Origin: Rhodococcus sp. Leaf247
GTDB taxonomy: Bacteria; Actinomycetota; Actinomycetes; Mycobacteriales; Mycobacteriaceae
Direction: 5' to 3'
NCBI RefSeq assembly: GCF_001426185.1
Contig: NZ_LMRP01000002.1
Span: 157-64,156, forward strand
DNA: 64,000 bases
The notes below the pieces were generated by a model. It saw nothing but the letters and a program-made list of their open reading frames with translations. It was not told the origin of the DNA and made no database searches. A program made the position numbers and the translations under genes. Positions 1 through 12,033 of this stretch are shown here, one piece after another (the stretch's first letter is position 1; the number at the start of each line of letters is the position of its first letter).

Positions 1-269
1 GCACCACATGGATCAGGAAATTGGACTGTACGCTCAGCCTACACGAGATGCAGACGAACCTTTTCTGTCCGATCGGCCATGCGACTCCGTCCCACCTCGT
101 TCGCCCAGCCCCTGAAGGCCTTCGGTCGGTGTCCGTGTCGCTCTGACTCGAAGAAAGTTACGCCAGCAGTCGACGTCATGCAAATCGGCAGGTCGACTGA
201 GCTCAGGACTGCGTTTCTGCAGGTGGCAGCACCCGATCTCCACCAGGTCGACCAGCAGCGCCGCAGGAA
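1..269. other. Non-coding edge region with one inverted repeat
   Basis: I see no convincing gene here. Open frames exist on both strands but have Arg/Pro/Gly-rich shadow composition and overlap the following gene in the wrong frame. An 8-bp perfect inverted repeat (CAGTCGAC at 167-174, GTCGACTG at 192-199, 17-nt spacer) lies downstream of the minus-strand flavoprotein gene. It could be a weak terminator or a protein site. It has no T-run. Confidence 0.5.
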
Positions 270-977
270 TCAAACTATGACGCCGCTCACAGCAGGCCCG
301 GCGTCGGCCCCCGCTCGGTCCAGGTCGGCCGCCGCCACGGCCGCACCCAGGTGTTCCGAGATGGGGAGGACGCCTGCCCACACTCCCCCTGCCACCACGT
401 CGACGTCGTCGTCGACGGGACCACCTGACCGCGCCTTGACCGACGCCTCGTACAGCGGCACTGCCACCACACGGGTCGCCGCCAACTCCTTGCGCGTGTT
501 CGCCCGGACCACCTCCGTGCGACCGGGGACCAGCTTGTTCACGATCAGGTCCAGGGCGACGGCGCGCTCCTCCTCGTCCGCGACCACCCTCGGCGTTCCC
601 CGCACGACAGCACTTCGGTAGTTCATCGAGTGGTGGAACGCGGATCGGGCGAGGACGAGGCCGTCGAGCACGGTCACCGTCACGCATACCTCACCCACCA
701 CACCGAGGGTCGTGGCGGCTACCGACCCGTGCAGGTAGAGCGTCCCTTCTCGATCGGGGCCGTCGAGGTCGAAGGCGAATGCGGTGGGGACCACCAGTGG
801 GGCGCCGTCCACGATCACCCCGAGATGGCACAGCCGCGCTGCCGTCAGAACGTCGACGAGCTTGGACCGATCGAGCTGCGCCCGAATCCTGTTGCGTCTC
901 AGCGTCGTTCGCGCCGTTGGCGAGAGGGGCTCGGTGTCGATGGTGTCGGGCAGAGTCGCGTTCTCGGTCATGAGCAT
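270..977 (-). CDS. PNPOx-family flavin split-barrel protein
   Basis: This 235-aa protein resembles the pyridoxamine-5'-phosphate-oxidase-like FMN-binding split-barrel family (nitroimidazole-resistance-like branch). The core runs from about residue 30 to 170, with 'CHLGVIVDGAPLVVPTAF' as the first strands and 'FHHSMNYRSAVVRG' in the typical place for flavin contacts. Such proteins bind FMN, F420 or haem, so the substrate cannot be read from the sequence. Two in-frame ATGs six bases apart (977 and 971) could both start it. It is divergent from a MocR-type regulator only 86 bp away, which suggests that regulator controls it, possibly in response to pyridoxal phosphate or an amine. The family is fairly sure; the activity is unknown. 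Confidence 0.75.
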   Translation of the reverse strand: MLMTENATLPDTIDTEPLSPTARTTLRRNRIRAQLDRSKLVDVLTAARLCHLGVIVDGAPLVVPTAFAFDLDGPDREGTLYLHGSVAATTLGVVGEVCVTVTVLDGLVLARSAFHHSMNYRSAVVRGTPRVVADEEERAVALDLIVNKLVPGRTEVVRANTRKELAATRVVAVPLYEASVKARSGGPVDDDVDVVAGGVWAGVLPISEHLGAAVAAADLDRAGADAGPAVSGVIV

Positions 978-1063
978 CAGTCTGTTCGACGATGTGGTCC
1001 CCCGTCACGGTCCACTTACGTACTATTTCCCTGAGCCACTTCACGGACGAGAGCAGGAGGCCC

Positions 1064-2479
1064 ATGGCGCCGCAGGCACTTCCCCTCTGTGTCGACCGAT
1101 CCTCCTCACGACCACTCCCCCTGCAGATCGCCGACGCCCTGCGGGACGCCATGTCGGGCGGCGTCCTTGCTCCCGGCTCCCGACTCCCCTCTACCCGCGC
1201 ACTTGCATCCGACCTGGGGGTTTCCCGCGGCGTCGTCGATCAGGCCTTCGACCAGTTGGCCGCGGAGGGCTGGACCGAAGGACGTGCGGGGTCCGGGACG
1301 TTCGTCGGTTCCGATATACCGGCGCCGACAGCGCCGAGGATTGTCACGACTACGCCCTCGCCCGACACCGGCACTCCGCAGACTCCGTCCATTGCGCTGC
1401 GGCCCGGTATCCCCTGGACGCCTCCCTCGGCGACCGCGGCCTGGCGCCGAGCGTGGCGGACTGCCGGGGCGGACACCAGTCCGCACGCGTATCCGGATCC
1501 CGCCGGCCCCCTGGCACTGCGGCGCAGCGTCAGTTCTCTGCTCGCACGAGCGCGGGGCTTGACCGTCGAACCCGATCGGGTGGTGATCACGACCGGCGCA
1601 ACTCATGGACTGACGCTGGCATTGGCCGCGGTCCGCGCCGACGGCTCTGCGGGCAACGGCATGAAACCTGTTCTGGCGATGGAAGATCCGGGATATCGAA
1701 CGGCGGCATCGGCAGCGATCGCGATGGGATGGACCCTGCACGACGTGCCCGTCGACGCCGGGGGCATCACAGTCGACGCACTCGCCTCGGCGCCCCGCGG
1801 CACACGAGCCGTCTACGTCACCCCCTCTCACCAATACCCCACAGGAGGGACGCTCGACGTAGGACGACGCGCCGCTCTCATCGACTTCGCCCGCCGACAC
1901 GACACCGTGGTGGTGGAGGACGACTACGACTCCGAATACCGATACGACGTCGCCCCACTGCCCGCCCTGGCCCACCTGGATCCCGATCGCGTCGTCTACC
2001 TCGGCACCATCGCGAAGACCCTCGGTGCCGGTGTACGCCTGGGATGGATGGTCGTGCCGGCGGCTCTGGTCCGACCGGTTCTGGACCATCGCGTCGCTGT
2101 CGGGGACTTCCCGTCGACACCGCTCTGCACCGCTATGACGTCGCTTCTCGACGACGGCGAATGGGACCGGACAGTACGCGCGGCGCGGCGCCGATACCGC
2201 GATCGCGATGCGGCAGTGCGTGATTCGCTGTCCGAGTTCGGTGAGCTGCGAGGACTGGGAGCCGGTATGCACACCACCCTGATCCTGACCCCCGACCGCG
2301 CCGAGGCCGTTGCACGCGGCGCCGCGCGGCAGGGTGTGGAGATCCCGACTGTTGCACCGTCCGCTCGAACGAATGTGGGCGTGGGCGGGTTGGTGATCGG
2401 TTACGGCCGAGTCGACGAGGCAGAGCTACGCCGGGCACTCGCCGTTCTCGCCGACGAACTACGCCGGCACCGCGACTGA
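1064..2479 (+). CDS. MocR/PdxR-type GntR regulator with aminotransferase domain
   Basis: The 471-aa protein joins an N-terminal GntR winged helix (about residues 15-82, with 'LPSTRALASDLGVSRGVV' as recognition region) to a fold-type-I aminotransferase-like domain (about 105-470). The PLP-binding lysine is K318 in 'GTIAKTLGAGVRLGW', and the 'VEDDYDSEYRYD' cofactor motif is present. MocR proteins use PLP or an external aldimine as effector rather than catalysing transamination. I chose the ATG at 1064 because GCAGGAGG sits just upstream; a longer frame reaching 992 has no ribosome site. It is divergent from the flavin split-barrel gene, the classical MocR target position. Autoregulation is likely but not shown. 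Confidence 0.88.
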   Translation: MAPQALPLCVDRSSSRPLPLQIADALRDAMSGGVLAPGSRLPSTRALASDLGVSRGVVDQAFDQLAAEGWTEGRAGSGTFVGSDIPAPTAPRIVTTTPSPDTGTPQTPSIALRPGIPWTPPSATAAWRRAWRTAGADTSPHAYPDPAGPLALRRSVSSLLARARGLTVEPDRVVITTGATHGLTLALAAVRADGSAGNGMKPVLAMEDPGYRTAASAAIAMGWTLHDVPVDAGGITVDALASAPRGTRAVYVTPSHQYPTGGTLDVGRRAALIDFARRHDTVVVEDDYDSEYRYDVAPLPALAHLDPDRVVYLGTIAKTLGAGVRLGWMVVPAALVRPVLDHRVAVGDFPSTPLCTAMTSLLDDGEWDRTVRAARRRYRDRDAAVRDSLSEFGELRGLGAGMHTTLILTPDRAEAVARGAARQGVEIPTVAPSARTNVGVGGLVIGYGRVDEAELRRALAVLADELRRHRD

Positions 2480-2504
2480 CGCATGCCGTCGACCGGACGA
2501 CGTG

Positions 2505-3758
2505 TCACTGCACCCGTTCGATATCTCCGCCGAGGCTCTGGAGCTGCTCGACGAATCGGGGATAGCCCCGATCGATGTGGTAGACGTCGTGGACCTCGGT
2601 CGTACCGTCGGCCACGAGACCGGCCAGGACCAGTCCCGCTCCGGCGCGGATGTCGGACGACCAGACCGGGGCACTGGACAGGCGCGGCACTCCCCGCACC
2701 ACGGCATGATGCCCGTCGGTCCGAGCGTCGGCACCCAGCCGGATCATTTCCTCGACGAAGCGGAAGCGTGCCTCGAAGACGTTCTCGGTGATCATCGACG
2801 TACCGTTCGCCACCGCGGCAAGCCCGATAGCCATCGGTTGAAGGTCGGTGGGAAAGCCCGGGAACGGCAGAGTTGCGAAGTTGACGGCGACGGGTCGTTC
2901 GTTCTGGACCACCCGGAATCCGTCCGGCAGCAGCGTGACGGTGGATCCCGCCGACTTCAACTTCTGCAGGACCAACGACAGGTGCTTGGGGTTGACTCCC
3001 GTGACGGTCACGTCACCGCAGGTCATCGCCGCCGCGATGCCCCAGGTCGCGGCAACGATGCGGTCACCGATGACACGATGTTCCGTGGGCTTCAGACTCG
3101 GGACGCCGATGATGGTGAGCGTGGGACTTCCCGCACCCTCGACGCGAGCACCCATCTTGTTCAGCATCGCGCACAGGTCGGCGATGTCCGGCTCCCGCGC
3201 GGCGTTGTCGATCACCGTCTCCCCGTCGGCGAGCACGGCAGCCATCAGGATGTTCTCGGTAGCCCCCACCGACGGAAATGCCAGTCGGATCGTCGCGCCG
3301 TGCAATTTCTCGGCGGTAGCGACGACACATCCGTGCTCGATCTCGCTGTGCGCACCGAGCAGGCGAAGTCCCGACTGATGCATGTCCAGGGGACGCGAAC
3401 CGATGGCGTCACCACCGGGCAGTGCGACGACCGCCTTCCGACAGCGTGCAACCAGCGGTCCGAGCACACAGACGGATGCGCGGAATTGACGGACCGCGGC
3501 GAAATCCGCGTGGTACTTGGGCTCCGCCGGAGTGGAGATTCGCACGGTGTCCCCGTCGATCTCGACATCGCACCCGAGACCCCGCAACACCTCCGCCATC
3601 AACGGAACGTCCAGGATGTCCGGGCAGTTGGTGAGTGTCGTCGTTCCCTCGGCCAGCAACGCCGCGGCCATCAGCTTGAGCACGCTGTTCTTAGCCCCGC
3701 CGACGGACACATCGCCGGAAAGACGACTGCCGCCGGTCACCAGGAAACGTTCACTCAC
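2505..3758 (-). CDS. murA: UDP-GlcNAc 1-carboxyvinyltransferase MurA
   Basis: MurA transfers enolpyruvate from PEP to UDP-N-acetylglucosamine, the first committed step of peptidoglycan synthesis in the cytoplasm. The 417-aa product aligns by eye over its full length with mycobacterial MurA ('[20 protein letters not shown]' at the N terminus, '[12 protein letters not shown]', '[12 protein letters not shown]', '[16 protein letters not shown]'). The active-site loop reads 'GGDAIGSRP' with Asp at position 117, where most bacteria have the fosfomycin-target Cys; Asp here is known to confer natural fosfomycin resistance in mycobacteria. The GTG at 3758 was chosen from homologue length; an ATG 13 codons upstream is less likely. 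It is convergent with the MocR gene and divergent from the adenosyltransferase gene. No rRNA operon follows it, unlike in mycobacteria. Confidence 0.96.
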   Translation of the reverse strand: MSERFLVTGGSRLSGDVSVGGAKNSVLKLMAAALLAEGTTTLTNCPDILDVPLMAEVLRGLGCDVEIDGDTVRISTPAEPKYHADFAAVRQFRASVCVLGPLVARCRKAVVALPGGDAIGSRPLDMHQSGLRLLGAHSEIEHGCVVATAEKLHGATIRLAFPSVGATENILMAAVLADGETVIDNAAREPDIADLCAMLNKMGARVEGAGSPTLTIIGVPSLKPTEHRVIGDRIVAATWGIAAAMTCGDVTVTGVNPKHLSLVLQKLKSAGSTVTLLPDGFRVVQNERPVAVNFATLPFPGFPTDLQPMAIGLAAVANGTSMITENVFEARFRFVEEMIRLGADARTDGHHAVVRGVPRLSSAPVWSSDIRAGAGLVLAGLVADGTTEVHDVYHIDRGYPRFVEQLQSLGGDIERVQ

Positions 3759-3823
3759 GGGGACAAGACTAGAGGCACGGCCGGTCGACGAGTGCATCGG
3801 CCGACTGCCGGTACGGTTGCCTG

Positions 3824-4408
3824 ATGGCTGTTCACCTGACGTCGATCTATACCCGGACGGGCGATGACGGGACCACGGGTCTCAGCGACTTCTCCCGAGT
3901 GTCGAAGAACGACCCGCGGGTCATCGCCTACGCGGAATGCGACGAGGCCAACGCGGCCATCGGCATGGTTCTCTCCCTGGGATCGCCGCCCGTCGAGGTC
4001 GCGGACGTGCTGCGGTCGATCCAGAACGATCTCTTCGACGCCGGCGCCGACCTGTCGACCCCGATTCAGGAGAATCCGCAATATCCCCCGCTGCGGATCA
4101 CCGCCGAGTACGTGACGCGACTCGAAGAGTGGTGCGACGACTTCAACGGACGGCTCACGCCGCTGACGTCGTTCGTTCTTCCCGGCGGTACTGCCGCGTC
4201 GGCACTGTTGCACAACGCACGCACGATCACTCGTCGGGCCGAGCGAGCGGCATGGGCGGCTGTCGACGCACACCCGGACACCACGGGAACCCTGCCCGCC
4301 ACATATCTGAACAGGTTGTCCGATCTGCTGTTCATCCTCGGGCGCATCACGAATCCCGATGGGGACGTGTTGTGGAAGCCCGGGGCCAACAGACCTACCG
4401 AAGAGTGA
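3824..4408 (+). CDS. PduO-type cob(I)alamin adenosyltransferase
   Basis: The 194-aa protein belongs to the PduO/MMAB family, which transfers the adenosyl group of ATP to cob(I)alamin to give adenosylcobalamin. The ATP-binding N-terminal motif '[18 protein letters not shown]' is present, followed by '[10 protein letters not shown]' and the helical 'TRRAERAAW' motif. The length is normal. It sits alone on the plus strand between murA and the DUF2550 gene, the same place as Rv1314c in M. tuberculosis. Its stop is only 8 bp from the convergent DUF2550 stop. A role in supplying coenzyme to methylmalonyl-CoA mutase is plausible, since valine breakdown elsewhere in the window yields propionyl-CoA. 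Confidence 0.93.
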   Translation: MAVHLTSIYTRTGDDGTTGLSDFSRVSKNDPRVIAYAECDEANAAIGMVLSLGSPPVEVADVLRSIQNDLFDAGADLSTPIQENPQYPPLRITAEYVTRLEEWCDDFNGRLTPLTSFVLPGGTAASALLHNARTITRRAERAAWAAVDAHPDTTGTLPATYLNRLSDLLFILGRITNPDGDVLWKPGANRPTEE

Positions 4409-4417
4409 CGCGACCGA

Positions 4418-4867
4418 TCAGGACGTGCCGGTGCCTCCGGGGAACTGGCGCTGCGAACGGCCGGACGGCCGCGATTCCAGCCAGGACGTGAATGCCGTGA
4501 ACGCGCCGCGTTCGAACGCGATCTCGTAACGCCGCTCGCCGGCTTCGAGCGACACGACGGCGATCTCGTCGCTCATGATGTCGAGCTCGGATCGCTCCGG
4601 ACGACGACGATCGCCCAACACCAAGGTCTGGCGGGGCATCCGGCGATCGGGTCCCGGTCGCAGACTCGACAATTTGTAGAACAGCAACACGTCGTCCCCG
4701 TATCGGACGATGCCGTGCCGCCACCCGCTGCCCTCGGACGCCGGAATCGACCGCAGAATCACAGCGGTACCCCCTCGCCGCAGAATGACGAGACGGTACA
4801 GAAAAGCCGCGGCGAGCCCTCCGAGCAGCACGACCAGAACGACAAGCACTGTCATCCAGGACGCCAT
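4418..4867 (-). CDS. DUF2550 membrane protein downstream of atpC
   Basis: This 149-aa protein has one N-terminal membrane helix (about residues 5-27, 'TVLVVLVVLLGGLAAAFLYRLV') followed by a soluble domain. It corresponds by position and look to mycobacterial Rv1312, a DUF2550 protein of unknown function that always follows atpC. The soluble part contains 'GIVRYGDDVLLFYKLSSLRPGP' and several Arg-rich strands. It begins 33 bp after the atpC stop, so it is probably read with the ATP synthase operon. Whether it acts in ATP synthase assembly is not known. Confidence 0.82.
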   Translation of the reverse strand: MASWMTVLVVLVVLLGGLAAAFLYRLVILRRGGTAVILRSIPASEGSGWRHGIVRYGDDVLLFYKLSSLRPGPDRRMPRQTLVLGDRRRPERSELDIMSDEIAVVSLEAGERRYEIAFERGAFTAFTSWLESRPSGRSQRQFPGGTGTS

Positions 4868-4900
4868 CTCTTCGGAACCCGCCGCGGCTGTCTGTGGAAC

Positions 4901-5269
4901 CTAGGCCCGCTCGACCGCGCGGACACGTCCGCGAGCGATCGCGAGCGCCTCCTCGTCGTCGGAACCCTCGGACAACACGGACCGTGCTGCCTCGACATCG
5001 ATGTCCTCGGCGAACTCCGCCGACTCAGCGAGGATCGTGACGGTCTTACCCGTCACCGACAGGAAGCCACCGTGCACAGCAGCCACACGACGCTCACCGT
5101 CGGTCGTGGTGATCGCGACGGTGCCGCCCTCGATCAGCTGACCGAGAACCGGCTCGTGACCGGCCATGATGCCGATCTCGCCCTCGGTGGTCTGCGCGCT
5201 GACCAGCGTGGCCGTTCCCGACCACAACCGCTCTTCGACGGCCACCAGTTCGACATCCATCTCAGCCAT
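4901..5269 (-). CDS. atpC: ATP synthase epsilon subunit
   Basis: The 122-aa epsilon subunit is part of the F1 central stalk. It couples rotation to catalysis and can inhibit ATP hydrolysis. '[15 protein letters not shown]' is the usual beta-sandwich motif, and the C terminus is a helical Ala/Arg stretch as in short actinobacterial forms. It starts 6 bp after the atpD stop and is the last of the eight atp genes. Confidence 0.95.
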   Translation of the reverse strand: MAEMDVELVAVEERLWSGTATLVSAQTTEGEIGIMAGHEPVLGQLIEGGTVAITTTDGERRVAAVHGGFLSVTGKTVTILAESAEFAEDIDVEAARSVLSEGSDDEEALAIARGRVRAVERA

Positions 5270-5275
5270 TGCCGA

Positions 5276-7704
<2,429 letters not shown>

Positions 7705-7739
7705 CTGTCACCTCACTCCCTGCTCGAAGGTAACCCGCA

Positions 7740-9383
7740 TCACTTGCTGACAGTCTTGCGGTTGACGGTGACCTTCTCCTGGTCGACCTCGCCCTTGTCC
7801 AATGCCTCGGCCTCGGCCTCGTTGACGATGCGCTCGCCCGACGAGGTGAGGAAGCCCTGCTTGAACTCGTCCGTCGCCTTGGTCACGACGTCGGCAGCCT
7901 CGTCCTTGAGCACCTTGCCGCCGGAGATGGCGTCGAAGGCGCTCGAGGCGTTGCGGTGCAGATCCTCGAGGAGCTCGCGGTTGAAGCGGCGAACGTCCTC
8001 GACGGGGACGGTGTCGTAGTAGCCGGCGTCGACGAGGTAGATCGAGACGATCTGGTCCTCGACGGAGACGGGGCTGTACTGGTCCTGCTTGAGCAGCTCG
8101 ACCCAGCGCGCACCGCGCTCGAGCTGAGCCTTGGACGCAGCGTCGAGGTCGGATGCGAAGGCGGAGAACGCCTCCAGCTCACGGAACTGAGCCATTTCCA
8201 GACGCAGCGAACCGGCGACCTTCTTCAGACCCTTGGTCTGCGCCGCGCCACCGACGCGGGACACCGAGGTGCCGACGTTGATCGCGGGACGGACACCCTT
8301 GTTGAACAGGTCCGACTCGAGGAAGACCTGGCCGTCGGTGATGGAGATGACGTTGGTCGGGATGAAGGCCGAGATGTCGTTGGCCTTGGTCTCGATGAGC
8401 GGCAGACCGGTCATCGAACCGCCACCGAGCTCGTCGGACAGCTTCGCGCAACGCTCCAGCAGACGGGAGTGCAGGTAGAACACGTCACCCGGGTATGCCT
8501 CGCGGCCCGGCGGGCGACGCAGCAGCAGGGAGATGGTGCGGTAGGCCTCGGCCTGCTTCGTCAGATCGTCGAACACGATCAGAACGTGCTTGCCCTGGTA
8601 CATCCAGTGCTGGCCGAGGGCCGAACCGGTGTACGGGGCGAGCCACTTGAAGCCGGCGGAGTCGGATGCGGGAGCCGCGACGATGGTCGTGTACTCCATG
8701 GCGCCGTGCTCGTCCAAGGCGGACTTGACGCCCGCGATGGTCGAACCCTTCTGGCCGATGGCGACGTAGATGCAGCGCACCTGCTTGTCGGCGTCGCCGG
8801 ACTCCCAGTTGGCCTTCTGGTTGATGATGGCGTCGACGCAGACGGCGGTCTTGCCCGTCTTGCGGTCGCCGATGATCAGCTGACGCTGGCCACGACCGAT
8901 CGCGGTGAGGGCGTCGATGGCGGTGATGCCGGTGGCGAGGGGCTCCTCGACGGGCTGACGCTCGAGGACCGATGCTGCCTGGAGCTCGAGGACACGCTGC
9001 TCGTTGGACTCGATGTCGCCGAGGCCGTCGATGGGCTTGCCCAGCGGATCGATGACGCGACCGAGGAAGTTGTCACCGACGGGGACCGAGAGGACCTCGC
9101 CCGTGCGCTTGACTTCCTGGCCTTCTTCGATGTCCTGGTAATCACCGAGGATGACGGCGCCGATCTCGCGATCGTCCAGGTTCAGGGCCACGCCGAGAAT
9201 GCCGCCGGGGAACTCCAGCAGCTCGTTCGACATAGCCGACGGAAGACCCGTGACGTGAGCGATGCCATCGCTCGTGTCGGACACCAGACCGACCTCTTCA
9301 CGAGAGGACTCCGGTGCGTAGTTCGCCGTGTAGCTCTCGATTGCGCTACGGATCTCGTCGGAGGAGATCGTCAACTCCGCCAT
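7740..9383 (-). CDS. atpA: ATP synthase alpha subunit
   Basis: The 547-aa regulatory/non-catalytic F1 subunit has its P-loop GDRKTGKT at residues 172-179 and the arginine-finger region '[18 protein letters not shown]'. The C terminus extends about 35 residues beyond the usual bacterial end, finishing in a Lys/Glu/Val-rich tail ('[16 protein letters not shown]'). A comparable C-terminal extension in mycobacterial alpha suppresses ATP hydrolysis. An AGGAAAAC ribosome site precedes the ATG. It follows atpH after a 112-bp gap, the largest gap within atpEFHAGDC. Confidence 0.98.
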   Translation of the reverse strand: MAELTISSDEIRSAIESYTANYAPESSREEVGLVSDTSDGIAHVTGLPSAMSNELLEFPGGILGVALNLDDREIGAVILGDYQDIEEGQEVKRTGEVLSVPVGDNFLGRVIDPLGKPIDGLGDIESNEQRVLELQAASVLERQPVEEPLATGITAIDALTAIGRGQRQLIIGDRKTGKTAVCVDAIINQKANWESGDADKQVRCIYVAIGQKGSTIAGVKSALDEHGAMEYTTIVAAPASDSAGFKWLAPYTGSALGQHWMYQGKHVLIVFDDLTKQAEAYRTISLLLRRPPGREAYPGDVFYLHSRLLERCAKLSDELGGGSMTGLPLIETKANDISAFIPTNVISITDGQVFLESDLFNKGVRPAINVGTSVSRVGGAAQTKGLKKVAGSLRLEMAQFRELEAFSAFASDLDAASKAQLERGARWVELLKQDQYSPVSVEDQIVSIYLVDAGYYDTVPVEDVRRFNRELLEDLHRNASSAFDAISGGKVLKDEAADVVTKATDEFKQGFLTSSGERIVNEAEAEALDKGEVDQEKVTVNRKTVSK

Positions 9384-9495
9384 GTTTTCCTGCTCTCACT
9401 GTTCTGGTTGTTCCGTGTCCGGGCCGGATGAGCGGCCGCGTCGCGGAACGTGGGTGGGACGTGCGTACCGAACTAGGTGGTGCGGTGTTCTCTGA

Positions 9496-10326
9496 TCACC
9501 TGAGCGATTTTCTCAAGGATGCGAGACGGCCCGCACCGCTGCCGTCGATGACTTCGTCGCCGACACGGACGACCAGTCCGCTCAGGAGTTCCGGATCGAC
9601 CTCGACGTGGACGGTCACGGACTTGCCGTAGATACCTTCCAGCGTGGACGTGAGCCGGGCGACCTGGTCGGCGCTCAACTCGGTGCTGCTGCGGACGTGA
9701 GCGACCTCTTTGTCACGGCGGGTAGCCGCGAGCGCGGACAGTTCGCCGAACACCGTCGCCGGTGCCACACCGCGCAACCGGCCGACCGCCTGGACGGCGA
9801 GCGCCTCGGTGATCGCGGTGACCTTGCCGTAGAGCAACGTCGACAGGAGTGAGCCCGACGCCTCGGCCGGCTTGGAGCGATCCGACAGCGCCTGCTCGAG
9901 AGCAGGATCGCCGGCGATGATGCGTCCGAGCCGGAACAGCTCGTCCTCCACGGTGCCCACCTGGTCCTGATCCTGCGCGGCACGCAGGAGGGATTCACGG
10001 CCCAGGAGTACGAGCGAGTCGGTGAGGTCACGTGCCGACGACCAGTTCTGAGCGACTGCTGCCTGGAGGGCAGCGGTAGCGGCCGAGCCGATCTTGCCGT
10101 CGAACAACTTCCCCGCCAGCGCACGTCGCGCGTCGGGTGCTGCCGACGCGTCGGCCAGCGCTGCGCGCAACGGACGCTGTCCGTCGAGCACGGTCACGAC
10201 ACCGAACAGATCGGAGCCGGCGCCCGCCGCGGCGGACGTCGGATCCGAGGCCGAATCGAGCTCGGAGGCGAGGACCGTCCGGGCCTCGGCGAGAGCTTCA
10301 CGACTCGCTGCGTACATGGTGCTCAC
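9496..10326 (-). CDS. atpH: ATP synthase delta subunit
   Basis: The 276-aa protein is the F1 peripheral-stalk delta subunit. '[34 protein letters not shown]' marks the N-terminal helical domain and '[23 protein letters not shown]' the typical C-terminal motif. It overlaps atpF by 4 bp (GTGA), which favours the GTG at 10326; an ATG at 10317 is the alternative. It is a plain delta subunit. In mycobacteria atpH encodes a b-delta fusion, so this gene lacks that fusion. Confidence 0.95.
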   Translation of the reverse strand: MSTMYAASREALAEARTVLASELDSASDPTSAAAGAGSDLFGVVTVLDGQRPLRAALADASAAPDARRALAGKLFDGKIGSAATAALQAAVAQNWSSARDLTDSLVLLGRESLLRAAQDQDQVGTVEDELFRLGRIIAGDPALEQALSDRSKPAEASGSLLSTLLYGKVTAITEALAVQAVGRLRGVAPATVFGELSALAATRRDKEVAHVRSSTELSADQVARLTSTLEGIYGKSVTVHVEVDPELLSGLVVRVGDEVIDGSGAGRLASLRKSLR

Positions 10327-10886
10327 TTCCCGCTTGCGGAATCTGCGCCGACAGAATCGAGTTCGTCGAGGAACCGATCGATCGTCCCGGCGCGCTTGAC
10401 GTCGTCGGACAGCTGCTCGCCGATGACCTTCTCGGCCAGTTCGACAGCCGTACGGCCGAGGTCGGAGCGCAGTTCGGTGACGATCTGCTGACGCTGAGCC
10501 GCGAGCTGCTGGTGGCCGGAAGCCACGATGCGGTCGCTCTCGGCCTGTGCACTGGTCTTCATCTCCGCGAGGATCTGCTGGCCCTGTGTGCGTGCGTCTT
10601 CACGGATCTTGGCGGCTTCCTGGCGTGCATCGGCCAGCTGGGCGCGGTACTGCTCGAGCGCCTCCTTGGCTTCTGCCTGCGCCTCTTCTGCGCGCTTGAT
10701 CCCGCCTTCGATCTTCTCCGACCGCTCCGAGAGCACCGTCTGGAAACGTGGGAGCACGTACTTCCAGAAGAAGAACCCGATGACGGCGATGCAGACCGCA
10801 GACCAGACGATGTCGTAGATCTCGGGGATCAGAGGATTGATGTCCTCTTCCCCCTCTGTCGCTGCGAGGACTGCGAATGTCGACAT
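10323..10886 (-). CDS. atpF: ATP synthase b subunit
   Basis: The 187-aa peripheral stalk subunit has one N-terminal membrane helix (about residues 27-47, '[20 protein letters not shown]') and then a long Ala/Glu/Gln/Arg-rich coiled coil. A short hydrophilic stretch, '[18 protein letters not shown]', precedes the helix, as in other actinobacteria. It starts 5 bp after atpE and overlaps atpH by 4 bp. Confidence 0.96.
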   Translation of the reverse strand: MSTFAVLAATEGEEDINPLIPEIYDIVWSAVCIAVIGFFFWKYVLPRFQTVLSERSEKIEGGIKRAEEAQAEAKEALEQYRAQLADARQEAAKIREDARTQGQQILAEMKTSAQAESDRIVASGHQQLAAQRQQIVTELRSDLGRTAVELAEKVIGEQLSDDVKRAGTIDRFLDELDSVGADSASGK

Positions 10887-10891
10887 GGCGA

Positions 10892-11179
<288 letters not shown>

Positions 11180-11205
11180 TCAGGTTCTGTCGAGTGGTAG
11201 GTGGG

Positions 11206-12033
11206 TCAGTGAGAGTCGGCGTGCAGAGCGAGGTCTATGTAGACCGCGGTCAGCAATGCGAAGACGTAGGCCTGCAGGAAGATGACCAGCAGCTCGAACA
11301 GCGTGAAGCCGAATCCTGCGACCAACGAGAACAGTCCGAAGACCTTCATGCCGGTCGCCGCTTCGAAGAAGAAGAACTGCGTCGCGCTGAAGAACAGCAC
11401 CAGCATGATGTGGCCGGCGAGCATGTTGGCCATGAGTCGCACCGTCAAGGTGAACGGGCGAAGAATGAAGGTCGAGATGAACTCGATCGGAATCAGCAGC
11501 AGGTGGAGCGCGATCGGGACGTTGGGGACCACGATGCTGCTCTTCACGTACTTGAAGAAGCCGTACTTCTTGATGCCGACGTAGTTGAAGACCACGTACG
11601 CCAGCGCCGCGAGCACGATGGGCATACCCACTCGTGCGTTCGAGGAGATGTTGATGAAGGGAATGACGCCCGAGAAGTTGAGGAAGAGCACCGCGAAGAA
11701 GATGGTCGCGATGACGGGCAGGAATCGCTTGCCCTGTTCCTTGCCCAGTACCTCGTCGGCGATCTGATCCTTGACGAAGCCCAGGGCCATCTCACCGACG
11801 TTCTGGATACCGCGAGGCACGATCTTCGGGCTGCGCATCGCGAGGCTGAAGAAGGCGAGCAGCACGACCGTCATCAGGATGCGGACCAACATCAACCGAT
11901 CGAGTTCGAACGGGGTGCCCTCGAACAGGACGGCCGGTGGGAAAAAGTCGGTCAATGACGGCGGATGGAACTCCGCGGCCAGGTTGGTGACGCTCAGCGG
12001 TCTCTCCCGTGTTCGGCCGCAGGCGAAGGACAC
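11206..12033 (-). CDS. atpB: ATP synthase a subunit
   Basis: The protein of up to 275 aa is the membrane stator subunit with the proton half-channels. The essential arginine is R199 in 'RPFTLTVRLMANMLAGH', and five to six membrane helices are visible ('ILMTVVLLAFFSLAM', 'IFFAVLFLNFSGVIPF', 'LAALAYVVFNYVGI', 'IMLVLFFSATQFFFF', 'LFELLVIFLQAYVFALLTAV'). The start is uncertain. A GTG at 12033 gives the longest form, but its first 14 residues look unlike homologues, and a CTG at 11997 preceded by GGGAGAG would give a more typical beginning. It opens the atpBEFHAGDC run. Confidence 0.93.
   Translation of the reverse strand: MSFACGRTRERPLSVTNLAAEFHPPSLTDFFPPAVLFEGTPFELDRLMLVRILMTVVLLAFFSLAMRSPKIVPRGIQNVGEMALGFVKDQIADEVLGKEQGKRFLPVIATIFFAVLFLNFSGVIPFINISSNARVGMPIVLAALAYVVFNYVGIKKYGFFKYVKSSIVVPNVPIALHLLLIPIEFISTFILRPFTLTVRLMANMLAGHIMLVLFFSATQFFFFEAATGMKVFGLFSLVAGFGFTLFELLVIFLQAYVFALLTAVYIDLALHADSH

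Noticed and set aside
34..687. Overlapping frames on both strands at the window start
   Set aside because: Both overlap the flavin split-barrel gene out of frame and have biased Arg/Gly/Pro composition.
1..2504. An rRNA operon downstream of murA as in mycobacteria
   Set aside because: No 16S or 23S sequence is present; MocR and flavoprotein genes occupy the place.
4409..4417. An insertion element between DUF2550 and the adenosyltransferase, as at the Rv1313c position
   Set aside because: Only 8 bp separate the two stops; there is no transposase.
7956..9431. A 491-codon frame opposite atpA
   Set aside because: Antisense shadow; atpA is unambiguous.
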